A stretch of DNA of 15,630 nucleotides, taken from NCBI GenBank assembly GCA_002367285.1, contig DFBF01000140.1:1-15630 (forward strand). Direction: 5' to 3'. The position numbers and the translations under genes were made by a program. The notes under the pieces are model-generated. The model made no database searches and was not told the origin of the DNA. It saw nothing but the letters and a program-made list of their open reading frames with translations. Below are positions 1-6,569 of the stretch, one piece after another (positions within the stretch are counted from its first letter, which is position 1; each line of letters starts with the position of its first letter). The stretch is from Rhodobacteraceae bacterium UBA3087 (GTDB lineage: Bacteria; Pseudomonadota; Alphaproteobacteria; Rhodobacterales; Rhodobacteraceae).

Positions 1-212
1 CCCAGCGCGGACAGGTGTTGGGCGATGGCGACAAAGGGGCGGATGTCTTCGCCTTTTTCCGGCGGGGCGTCCATCAAAACGGCGGGCGCGCCGTCCAGGG
101 TTACCCGTTCATAGCGGCGGTTCGACGCGTCGCCTGCCAATGGCGCGCGCGTGGCGTTGCCCCAACCGGCAGACGTCAGAAAGGCGGTAAGGGCGGTTTG
201 GCGATCAGGCAT
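1..212 (-). CDS. amgK: AmgK-type N-acetylmuramate/N-acetylglucosamine kinase (aminoglycoside phosphotransferase fold), N-terminal fragment
   Basis: Only about 70 N-terminal codons are present; the frame runs off the left edge. The start ATG (212-210) overlaps the tsaE stop by 8 bp, indicating translational coupling. The visible protein begins MPDRQTALTAFL and carries the GDASNRRY glycine loop (residues 27-34) and the following VLMDAPPEKGED stretch, typical of the phosphotransferase found next to tsaE in alphaproteobacteria. Family knowledge: AmgK phosphorylates the anomeric position of MurNAc/GlcNAc in peptidoglycan recycling and is usually followed by the nucleotidyltransferase murU. The murU partner would lie outside the window. 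The catalytic His-Asn-Asp core is not visible, so the specific substrate is inferred from synteny and the N-terminal motif. Confidence 0.8.
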   Translation of the reverse strand, partial: MPDRQTALTAFLTSAGWGNATRAPLAGDASNRRYERVTLDGAPAVLMDAPPEKGEDIRPFVAIAQHLSAL

Positions 213-678
213 TCAGGGTCTCACTCAACAGGGTCAGCCAACGGTCGGGACCGGTGGCGGTCATGGTGCGGGTGCCGGGGGTGTCGGTGGCGGCGAATTC
301 CAGCGACAGGGCGTTCTCGGGGGTCAGATCGCCCAGACGGTCGGGCCATTCAACCAGACAGATTGCGTCCGAAAAGGCGTCGATCAAGCCCAGTTCTTCG
401 ACCTCGTCGGGATGGGTCAGGCGATACAGATCGGCATGCCAGATCTCGCCGTGCCCATCGTCATAGGTCTGGACCAGGGTGAAGGTGGGTGAAGGCACGT
501 CTTCGTGCAGCCCGGCGGCGGCCAGGCGGGCCTGGATCAGGCTGCGGGCGAAATGGGTTTTTCCGGCGCCAATCGGGCCTGACAGCAAGATCACATCGCC
601 GGGCGACAGGCGCGGCGCAAGGGCGCGCGCGAAGGCCGTCGTATCATCGGGCGAGGGAAAGCTGTGGCGTGTGGTCAT
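205..678 (-). CDS. tsaE: tRNA threonylcarbamoyladenosine biosynthesis ATPase TsaE
   Basis: A 157-residue P-loop ATPase of normal family length. Walker A is GPIGAGKTH (residues 34-42, Lys40). It is followed by the family motif SPTFTLV (63-69), WHADLYRL (80-87) and VEWPDRLG (109-116). TsaE works in the cytoplasm with TsaB and TsaD to transfer threonylcarbamoyl to A37 of ANN-decoding tRNAs, giving t6A. The gene follows the PAS-protein gene by 41 bp and overlaps the downstream AmgK-type gene by 8 bp, so the three probably form one operon. No clear Shine-Dalgarno sequence precedes the ATG. Its partner tsaD lies about 14 kb away in a separate operon at the right edge. Confidence 0.95.
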   Translation of the reverse strand: MTTRHSFPSPDDTTAFARALAPRLSPGDVILLSGPIGAGKTHFARSLIQARLAAAGLHEDVPSPTFTLVQTYDDGHGEIWHADLYRLTHPDEVEELGLIDAFSDAICLVEWPDRLGDLTPENALSLEFAATDTPGTRTMTATGPDRWLTLLSETLNA

Positions 679-719
679 GGGGGGAGTTTTACTGCTCCCA
701 CCCGGACCCGCAAGTCAGA

Positions 720-2297
720 TCAGGCTTTGACGGCCAGAAGGGGGCGGTTCTCTTCGGGGACTGTGTCGAGCACACGGAAGGCCGCCATGGTCGCGCCACG
801 GGTCATGGGGGCAAAGCGACAGTCCAGCGCGCGGCCATCTTTCAGCGGCACCATGGCGGTCCATTCGCTGCGTTCGCCTTGGTGGGCGACGAATTTGCGC
901 AGGCGGTCCCAGACCGGGGTGGGCGCGCTTTGACGTTGCCAAATGGTTGTGGCGTCGGTGACGGTCACATCTTCGATCATCGTGGTCGGATCGTCGCCCC
1001 ACAGGTCGCCATAGGCGGCGTTGGACATGGCCAGCACGCCTGATCCGGGGCGGAACACGGCGACGGCTTCTTCCATGCAATCCATGGCGGATTGGCCCAT
1101 TTCCAGTTCGCTGCGGAACCGGCGGGTCAGAGAGATTTCGGCGGTGATGTCTTCGAACAGGAAGGCCACGGCGCCATCGGGGTGCGGGCGACCCGTCACG
1201 CGATAGGTCTGGCCGGTGGGCAGGGCCCAGGTTTCCTCATAGGTGCCATCGACGGCCTGGGCTTCCAGTTCCGACATCTGCTGGCGCCAGGATTTGTAAT
1301 CCTTGGGTTCCGGCATCATACGTTTTTCGCGCATCCGATCGAGGAACGCGAACAGCGAGGGTTTGCCGACAAGAAACTGGATCGGCAGGGCGGTCAGGTC
1401 GTTCAGGGCCGGGTTGAACAGCGCCAGTTTCCGTTCGCGGTCAAAGATGGCCAGGCCGATGGGCAGGTGGGCGAAAGTTTTGGTCAGGGTCATGACGAAT
1501 TCCGACAGAGCGGTTTCGGCGCGCACAACCTTGTCGGCGGGGGTGGCTGTGAACAGGGTCTCGTCCCCCAGAACGGCCTGGTTAATTTCGAACCAATGGC
1601 GTTGATCGTCATCGGGCAGCGACAGGGCCACGCGGCGGATGTCGCGCGGACTGTCATTTTTGACGGCCTCAAGGCGGGGGTGTTCAAACAGCGGGCGCGG
1701 CGGCCAGGGCGGCACATTGCCGGTGGGGTCCATGCTTTCGGCCACATCCAGATAGGCGCGGTTGGCCCAGGTGACGATGCCTTGGTTATCCTCGCGCCAG
1801 ACCAGGTAAGGAACGTGTTCTGCGGTGGCGCGCAGGGTGTCCAGTTCGTGACGCATGGCGGACAGCGAATGGCGATCCAGTTCGATCTGTCCGTCTGCGC
1901 TTTCGACGTCAACCAAGGCGATGCGCGCAACACCTCCGTGCCATTCGGCATCAATGCGGCTGGTACCATCGATCGAGGTGCAGCTCATCTCGCCCAGATC
2001 GGCGAGGTCCTGCATCCAGTCGGACAGGCCGGGAAAGCGCGGGTGCAGCAGCCCGGTCAGATGTGTCCATTCGGTTCCCGATCGCGGCCCCGAGGACAGC
2101 AGATTGTGAGCCTCTTTGCTGGCATCAATCAGAGTTTCGCCTTCGAACAGAAAGGTCACGTCGTTTTCTTCGCGTTCCTTGAAGTGACGAAGGCTGTGCC
2201 GCCGCCCCGGTGACAGCATCGCGAAGGCCATCAAGGTGGCCATTGCGATGACAAAAGCGGTGGCGACAAGGGCAAGGGCCAGTAGGGTATTGAACAT
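720..2297 (-). CDS. divL: DivL-like membrane-anchored PAS-domain protein without a histidine-kinase core
   Basis: Translates to 525 residues. An in-frame ATG at 2318 is rejected because GGGGA sits 7 nt before the ATG at 2297, and the protein then opens directly with a membrane segment (about residues 4-28). Three PAS-like regions follow: one around 155-250 (YLVWREDNQGIVTWANRAY), one around 273-385 (HLPIGLAIFDRERKLALFNP, ending FEDITAE) and a degenerate one from about 402 (DCMEEAVAVF). The protein ends there: no H-box, DHp or HATPase motif is present. The position immediately upstream of tsaE and amgK is that of divL in other alphaproteobacteria. In Rhodobacter capsulatus a PAS-domain protein called DivL is reported to act through CckA-ChpT-CtrA on gene transfer agent production. 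The name is inferred from synteny and architecture. A CtrA box lies 54 bp upstream. Confidence 0.7.
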   Translation of the reverse strand: MFNTLLALALVATAFVIAMATLMAFAMLSPGRRHSLRHFKEREENDVTFLFEGETLIDASKEAHNLLSSGPRSGTEWTHLTGLLHPRFPGLSDWMQDLADLGEMSCTSIDGTSRIDAEWHGGVARIALVDVESADGQIELDRHSLSAMRHELDTLRATAEHVPYLVWREDNQGIVTWANRAYLDVAESMDPTGNVPPWPPRPLFEHPRLEAVKNDSPRDIRRVALSLPDDDQRHWFEINQAVLGDETLFTATPADKVVRAETALSEFVMTLTKTFAHLPIGLAIFDRERKLALFNPALNDLTALPIQFLVGKPSLFAFLDRMREKRMMPEPKDYKSWRQQMSELEAQAVDGTYEETWALPTGQTYRVTGRPHPDGAVAFLFEDITAEISLTRRFRSELEMGQSAMDCMEEAVAVFRPGSGVLAMSNAAYGDLWGDDPTTMIEDVTVTDATTIWQRQSAPTPVWDRLRKFVAHQGERSEWTAMVPLKDGRALDCRFAPMTRGATMAAFRVLDTVPEENRPLLAVKA

Positions 2298-2351
2298 GGG
2301 ACTATCCCCGAGAATCATGGTTGGTGCCCAATGACCCTAGGGTTGAGATGG

Positions 2352-2367
2352 TTAACGAGGCTTTAAC
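2352..2367 (-). promoter_or_regulatory. CtrA-binding box upstream of the DivL-like gene
   Basis: On the plus strand this reads TTAACGAGGCTTTAAC, that is TTAA, seven bases, TTAAC. On the minus strand it also reads TTAA-N7-TTAAC, so both orientations satisfy the full CtrA consensus. It lies in the gap between regB and the PAS-protein gene, 54 nt upstream of the chosen ATG at 2297. A 10-bp perfect palindrome, ACCCTAGGGT, follows at 2334-2343 between the box and the gene. That CtrA binds here is inference from the consensus. Confidence 0.7.
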
Positions 2368-2398
2368 GCCAACGATGTTCTTGTTGTGTTCCAGACGC

Positions 2399-3778
2399 TT
2401 ACGCGGTGAAGGGGGTATTTTCACCCAGCACGGGGGTGCGATCCTGCGCTTCGATCCCCTCAGCGGATCGCGACCAGGTCACCTGCGCAATGGCGCCGGA
2501 TTTCATGCCAGGGCGGGTGCGGCCGGTATAAGGTTCGGCGCCGTTGGCAAAGCTCAGCTCGGCCCCGGTGCGTTCCAAGAGGGTCTTGGCAATGAACAGG
2601 CCCAGGCCCATGCCCTCGTATTCCGGGCGTTCGCTTTTGTCCTGGATGGATTTGCGACGACGCAGAAAAGGGTCACCGATGCGGCCGATCACTTGCGGGG
2701 CATATCCGCGCCCGTCATCAATGATGCGAATTGTGATCGTGTCCTTGGTCCAGGCGGTTTCGACCCAGACCGATGACGCCGCGAAATCCACCGCGTTCTG
2801 GATCAGATTGCGCAAGCCGTGCACGATTTCGGGGCGGCGCAGGATCATCGGCTCGTCCCCTTCGTCGACGGTTTCCAGCACGATGTCCTTGCCGCGCTCC
2901 ATGTGCGGCTCGGCGGCCTCTTCGATGACGGCGGACAGGGGCGCCTGGCGCAGGTGCAGGTCATCTTTGCCCGCGCGCCCCATGGATTGTAGGATATCGC
3001 GACACCGGTCGGCCTGTTCGCTGATCAGGCGGGCGTCGTCGTGCAGCTCGCCTTCCAGCTCTTCGGCCAATTCACCGGCGACCAGTTTGATGGTGGCCAG
3101 TGGCGTGCCCAATTCGTGCGCATAGGCGGCAACCACCCCGCCCAGATCGGTCAGTTTCTGTTCCCGCGCCAATGCCATTTGTGTGGCCAGCAGGGCCTGA
3201 GACATCGACTGCATTTCGGTTGATACGCGGCGGGTATACAGCGCAATAAAGCCCACAGCGATGACCAGCGCGACCCAATAGCCCAGCAAAAAGACCTCAG
3301 GCACGCGCAGGGCGATGCCCATGGTGTTGCGCAGGGGGATATGTTGCAGGGCGATAAAGGTGACCAACAGGATCGTGACCGTGCCGACAATCACCGTGGC
3401 CCGCATTGACAGGGCCATGGCGGCAACCGTCACCGGAACGATGATCAGCATCGCAAAGGGGTTGTGCAGCCCTCCGGTCAGGAACAGCAGCAACACCAGC
3501 TGGCCGGTGTCAAACAGCAACATCAAAATGGCTTGGCGTTCGTTCAGGCGCGTATCCTGGGGATAGACGAACAGCGAGATCAAGTTGGCCGTTACCGCCA
3601 GGCCAATGACAAAGCCGATCAATCCCAGGTCAACATCCAGCGAAAACGCCCACTGTGCCACGGTCATGGCCGTGAACTGGCCAGCAATTGCCACCCAGCG
3701 CAGCGTGATCAGCGTGCGCAGGCGAATCCAGCTGTTTGGCGGGTTCTCCTGGAACAGCGATGCGGTCAGGTCATTCAT
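2399..3778 (-). CDS. regB: Redox sensor histidine kinase RegB (PrrB)
   Basis: 459 residues, the usual RegB/PrrB length. Around six membrane segments fill residues 20-182. The loop GGLHNPF (102-108) is the conserved GGxxNPF ubiquinone-binding site. The H-box AYAHELGTPLATI places the phosphorylated His at 221. The dimerisation region carries DRCRDIL with Cys259, equivalent to the redox-active cysteine (Cys265) of R. capsulatus RegB, and it is the only cysteine in the protein. The ATPase domain shows NLIQNAVDFA (324-333), DDGRGYAP (354-361) and GMGLGLFIAKTL (389-400). RegB senses quinone pool and redox state at the inner membrane and phosphorylates RegA. The gene is divergent from senC across about 106 bp, and no strong Shine-Dalgarno sequence is seen before the ATG. 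Confidence 0.97.
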   Translation of the reverse strand: MNDLTASLFQENPPNSWIRLRTLITLRWVAIAGQFTAMTVAQWAFSLDVDLGLIGFVIGLAVTANLISLFVYPQDTRLNERQAILMLLFDTGQLVLLLFLTGGLHNPFAMLIIVPVTVAAMALSMRATVIVGTVTILLVTFIALQHIPLRNTMGIALRVPEVFLLGYWVALVIAVGFIALYTRRVSTEMQSMSQALLATQMALAREQKLTDLGGVVAAYAHELGTPLATIKLVAGELAEELEGELHDDARLISEQADRCRDILQSMGRAGKDDLHLRQAPLSAVIEEAAEPHMERGKDIVLETVDEGDEPMILRRPEIVHGLRNLIQNAVDFAASSVWVETAWTKDTITIRIIDDGRGYAPQVIGRIGDPFLRRRKSIQDKSERPEYEGMGLGLFIAKTLLERTGAELSFANGAEPYTGRTRPGMKSGAIAQVTWSRSAEGIEAQDRTPVLGENTPFTA

Positions 3779-3884
3779 GGGGCGCCGGGGTCATGGGGAA
3801 AAAGTGATGCGTCATCCTGTTCCCTTGTTAATCATCTGCGTGTATCGGATCAATGGCATCTGAAACGCTTTGGAGGTCATGCTG
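3779..3884. promoter_or_regulatory. regB / senC divergent promoter region
   Basis: This 106-bp gap separates the regB ATG (minus) from the senC ATG (plus) and must hold both promoters. A weak minus-strand -35/-10 pair (TTGATC, 17 nt, TAACAA) fits regB. GGAGG at 3872-3876 is the senC ribosome site. GCGTCATCCTG around 3809 resembles one half of the reported RegA consensus GCGNC-N5-GNCGC, but the other half is not met. No convincing FnrL dyad is present. Confidence 0.4.
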
Positions 3885-4505
3885 ATGATCCGTAACATTG
3901 CCATCGCTGCTGTCGTAGCTATTGCCGCCCTGCTGGGGATCACCTGGTTCATCTCAGGTGGGCAGGACGATCGATTTTCCGGGTGCGGCGGATCGGTCAT
4001 CGGAACCGGTGCGGCGTCAATCGGCGGGCCGTTCGAAGGGATTGATGAGAATGGCAATCCTGTCACCGATGCCGATATCATCACCAAGCCGACGCTGCTG
4101 TATTTCGGATACACGTTCTGCCCCGATGTTTGCCCGCTGGACAATGCGCGCAACGCCGAAGCGTTGGATCTGTTGCAAGAGCGTGGCTATGACGCGCATA
4201 TGGCGATGTATTCCATTGACCCTGAACGCGATGTGCCCGAGCGCCTGAAGGATTTCACCGATTTCCTGCATCCTGACATGATCGGTATCACCGGCACGCC
4301 CGAACAGCTGAAGGCGGCCAGCCAGGCCTATAAGTCCTATTATCGCAAGGAAGAAGACGGCGATCCGGAATACTATCTGGTCGACCATTCGACCTTTACC
4401 TATCTGGTGCTGCCTGAATATGGATTCGTCGAGTTCTTCAAGCGCGATGACACGCCACAGGAGATGGCGGATCGCGCGGGCTGTTTCATTGATGCCGCAC
4501 AATAG
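3885..4505 (+). CDS. senC: SCO1/SenC/PrrC copper chaperone for cytochrome oxidase assembly
   Basis: The ATG at 3885 gives 206 residues and has GGAGG 8 nt upstream. The TTG at 3870 overlaps that Shine-Dalgarno sequence and the ATG at 3879 is too close to it. Residues 1-24 form an N-terminal membrane anchor (MIRNIAIAAV onwards), leaving a thioredoxin-like domain in the periplasm. The copper ligands are visible: CPDVC at Cys79 and Cys83, and DHSTF with His168. SCO/SenC proteins deliver copper to the CuA or CuB site of cytochrome c oxidases. In Rhodobacter the protein (PrrC/SenC) is linked to signalling through RegB/PrrB. Placement between regB and regA is the expected order. Two further cysteines (Cys34 near the membrane and Cys200 near the C-terminus) are not part of the known copper motif. 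Confidence 0.96.
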   Translation: MIRNIAIAAVVAIAALLGITWFISGGQDDRFSGCGGSVIGTGAASIGGPFEGIDENGNPVTDADIITKPTLLYFGYTFCPDVCPLDNARNAEALDLLQERGYDAHMAMYSIDPERDVPERLKDFTDFLHPDMIGITGTPEQLKAASQAYKSYYRKEEDGDPEYYLVDHSTFTYLVLPEYGFVEFFKRDDTPQEMADRAGCFIDAAQ

Positions 4506-4516
4506 AATTTCCACCT

Positions 4517-4567
4517 GACGTTACGTCGCGTTGCAAATTGACCATATGCTTTGGAAAGCATAGGTTT
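4517..4567 (+). promoter_or_regulatory. regA promoter with perfect 18-bp palindrome (operator candidate)
   Basis: Between senC and regA the sequence holds TATGCTTT-GG-AAAGCATA at 4545-4562, a perfect inverted repeat with 8-bp arms. It fills most of the spacer between a possible -35 (TTGACC, 4538-4543) and a weak -10 (TAGGTT, about 4561-4566), where a bound repressor would block transcription. A second short dyad, GACGT-T-ACGTC, lies at 4517-4527. The promoter elements are a by-eye match and the binding protein is unknown. Confidence 0.5.
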
Positions 4568-4601
4568 ATCTGAATATGCGAACAGGCCTTGGGGGAACAG
4601 C

Positions 4602-5156
4602 ATGTCGGACCGCGAGCTGGAAGACATCGGTGAAGATAAAACTCTGCTTCTGGTGGATGATGACGAACCATTTCTGCGCCGTCTGGCGCGCGCAATGGAA
4701 AAACGCGGGTTTGAAGTTGAGACTTCGGAATCCGTGGCTGGGGGCAAGGCGATTTCGACTGCCCGCCCACCGGCATATGCGGTAATTGACCTGCGGCTTG
4801 AAGATGGCAATGGTTTGGATGTGGTCGAAGTCCTGCGCGAAAAACGCCCGGACAGCCGGATCGTCGTGTTGACCGGCTATGGTGCGATTGCCACCGCGGT
4901 GGCGGCGGTCAAGGCGGGCGCGACGGATTACCTGTCCAAGCCTGCTGACGCCAATGACATCATGAACGCGCTTCTGGCGAAGGGGGATGAGCTTCCTCCC
5001 CCGCCCGAAAACCCGATGTCCGCCGACCGCGTGCGGTGGGAACATATCCAGCGGGTTTATGAACTGTGCGACCGTAATGTCAGCGAAACCGCGCGACGCC
5101 TGAACATGCATCGCCGGACGCTGCAACGTATCCTGGCCAAACGCTCGCCACGCTGA
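4602..5156 (+). CDS. regA: Redox response regulator RegA (PrrA)
   Basis: The ATG at 4602 follows GGGGGAA at a good distance and gives 184 residues, the standard RegA length. A longer TTG-started frame from 4551 lacks support. The receiver domain shows the acidic pocket DDDE (19-22), the phosphoacceptor Asp63 in VIDLRLEDG, Thr in LTGYG and Lys in LSKPAD. A proline-rich linker (PPPPENP) leads to a short Fis-type helix-turn-helix at the C-terminus (NVSETARRLNMHRRTLQRIL). RegA is phosphorylated by RegB and binds DNA to control respiration, nitrogen and carbon fixation, and, where present, photosynthesis genes. The downstream lipoprotein gene starts 2 nt after its stop. Confidence 0.98.
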   Translation: MSDRELEDIGEDKTLLLVDDDEPFLRRLARAMEKRGFEVETSESVAGGKAISTARPPAYAVIDLRLEDGNGLDVVEVLREKRPDSRIVVLTGYGAIATAVAAVKAGATDYLSKPADANDIMNALLAKGDELPPPPENPMSADRVRWEHIQRVYELCDRNVSETARRLNMHRRTLQRILAKRSPR

Positions 5157-5158
5157 TT

Positions 5159-5485
5159 ATGCGCGGCGCTGCCGTTTTCTGTCTGGCTCTGGCGGCATGT
5201 GGCCCAGCCCTGCCGCCTGAACCCTCGGTGCAGTTGGCGCCTGATGCGCAAGGCATCGAAATCCGCCCCACAGGGCTTCGGATCGACTTTGGTCGGTCAC
5301 CCGGTGGCGTGGAAACCACGCTGGACCGCGAATTGGGACCGCATCAGGATATGGGGCTGCAAGGCTGCCCGACGCAGATCGCCGAACAAATGCGCTGGGC
5401 CGACCTGATCCTGGCCTTCACAGACGAACGCTTTGTCGGATGGCGCCAGGGCGACGCGGCGCAGGGTCTTGTCTGCAACAGCTGA
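5159..5485 (+). CDS. Small predicted lipoprotein of unknown function, coupled to regA
   Basis: 108 residues starting 2 nt after the regA stop, so probably translated by reinitiation from the regA message. The N-terminus MRGAAVFCLALAACG is a short lipoprotein signal with lipobox LAAC, giving a lipidated Cys14. The mature part (about 95 residues) has no domain I recognise. It carries two further cysteines, in GCPTQ and in the C-terminal LVCNS, which could form a disulfide in the periplasm. In R. capsulatus the position after regA is held by hvrA, an H-NS-like DNA-binding protein. This protein is clearly not that. Confidence 0.7.
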   Translation: MRGAAVFCLALAACGPALPPEPSVQLAPDAQGIEIRPTGLRIDFGRSPGGVETTLDRELGPHQDMGLQGCPTQIAEQMRWADLILAFTDERFVGWRQGDAAQGLVCNS

Positions 5486-5603
5486 GACTGCCCCACCCCA
5501 ACGGCACATTCAAACGTGGCAGATCCGCTTCGCGCGGCAGGTTGGGGTTCGGCCACTCCGTGCGGCTGGCGATGAACAGTGATTTTGCAATGATCTGAAA
5601 CAT
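5418..5603 (-). CDS. Possible small protein gene or remnant divergent from the LysR gene
   Basis: An open frame of 61 codons starts at an ATG (5603-5601) with AAGGA about 9 nt upstream on the minus strand. It begins MFQIIAKSLFIASRTEW and ends inside the antisense of the upstream lipoprotein gene. I recognise no family. The position divergent from a LysR regulator is where a regulated target often sits, but the frame's proline- and arginine-rich second half looks non-coding. It may be a decayed gene or chance. Confidence 0.2.
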   Translation of the reverse strand: MFQIIAKSLFIASRTEWPNPNLPREADLPRLNVPLGWGSLSCCRQDPAPRRPGAIRQSVRL

Positions 5604-5637
5604 GGGCTTGATCCTTGTTGCTGTGTTGATCCCATGT
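5600..5637. repeat. Inverted repeat upstream of the LysR gene
   Basis: ACATGGG at 5600-5606 and CCCATGT at 5631-5637 are perfect 7-bp arms around a 24-bp spacer. Inside, TTGATCC occurs twice as a direct repeat (about 5608-5614 and 5626-5632). The element lies 63-100 bp before the LysR ATG, a plausible place for autoregulatory binding. This role is inferred. Confidence 0.4.
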
Positions 5638-5699
5638 GGTCTTGTTTCGCCGATAAAATCCAATCAGTATGACTTAGAACATGTAAGGTGGGCTAACAT

Positions 5700-6569
5700 A
5701 TGGATTGGCGCGATATCCCTTCTCTTGCGGCCCTCAGGGCGTTTGAGGCCATGGGTCGGCTGGGCGGTTTCAGCGCGGCTGCGCGCGAATTGAACGTGAC
5801 CCATGCGGCGATTGCGCAACACGTGCGCGGATTGGAATCCGAGTTTGGTCAGGAGCTGGTGTTTCGCCAGGGACCCGGCATGGCTCTGACCGACGCCGGG
5901 CTGCGCCTGACTGTGGCGCTGTCCGAAGGGTTCGGTGTCATTGCCAGCGGCGTACGGGACCTGCGCGACGATGCCGACAGCCGCCCGTTGCAGGTGACCC
6001 TGACCCCCAGCTTTGCGGAAAACTGGCTGATGCCCCGATTGGGAAAATTCTGGGCGGCCCACCCGGATATCCCAGTAGCCCTGGTGCCCAGCCAAGAGGT
6101 CACCGATCTGCGGCGCGACGGGTTCGATCTGGGCCTGCGGTTTGGCGCGGGTGACTGGCCGGGGACCGAGGTGCAGATGCTGGCACCTGCCCATTTTGTC
6201 ATCGTCGGCACCCCCGATCTGGTGCGCGGTGTGCCGCGTGATGATCTTCAGGCTCTGGCCAGCCTACCGTGGATGAAAGAGGCGGGATGGCGCGAACAGG
6301 AACTGTGGGCGTCCGAGGTCGGGCTGGACATGAGCCAGTTGGATGTGACGGAATTTCCGATTAATACCATGGTGTTATCCGCCGTCCGCGCCGGGCTGGG
6401 TGTGGCGTTGCAGGGGCGGGCTTTGGTTGAGAATGACCTGGCATCCGGTGCGCTTGTCGCGCTGCATGAAACGCATAACACCGATTTGGGGTATCACATC
6501 GTCACACGTCCCGGGGCCATGACAGGTCGGGTGAAGACCTTTGTCAGCTGGTTGAAAAGCGTGGCCTAG
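5700..6569 (+). CDS. hvrB: LysR-family transcriptional regulator, HvrB/GcvA-like
   Basis: 289 residues, normal LysR length. The ATG at 5700 follows AAGGTGG about 8 nt upstream. The winged helix-turn-helix lies at residues 8-65 (SLAALRAFEAMGRLGGFSAA, NVTHAAIAQHVRGLE). The LysR substrate-binding domain begins around residue 92 (PLQVTLTPSFAENWLMPRL), as in the GcvA subgroup. The same kind of gene, hvrB, sits between regA-hvrA and ahcY in R. capsulatus and is reported to activate ahcY. The symbol rests on that synteny and on the LysR assignment, so orthology is likely but not proven. Its stop codon shares CTAG with the stop of the convergent acetyltransferase gene, leaving no room for a terminator between them. 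Confidence 0.75.
   Translation: MDWRDIPSLAALRAFEAMGRLGGFSAAARELNVTHAAIAQHVRGLESEFGQELVFRQGPGMALTDAGLRLTVALSEGFGVIASGVRDLRDDADSRPLQVTLTPSFAENWLMPRLGKFWAAHPDIPVALVPSQEVTDLRRDGFDLGLRFGAGDWPGTEVQMLAPAHFVIVGTPDLVRGVPRDDLQALASLPWMKEAGWREQELWASEVGLDMSQLDVTEFPINTMVLSAVRAGLGVALQGRALVENDLASGALVALHETHNTDLGYHIVTRPGAMTGRVKTFVSWLKSVA

Noticed and set aside
1092..2213. Long plus-strand open frame (373 codons) opposite the DivL-like gene
   Set aside because: It is the antisense shadow of a high-GC coding gene. It has no recognisable domain and no ribosome site, while the minus strand encodes clear PAS motifs.
3830..3860. FnrL (TTGAT-N4-ATCAA) site between regB and senC
   Set aside because: Only the ATCAA half is present; the other half has three mismatches.
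4551..4601. Longer RegA starting at TTG 4551
   Set aside because: The extension lies inside the promoter palindrome, and the ATG at 4602 has a strong GGGGGAA site and gives the standard 184-residue protein.
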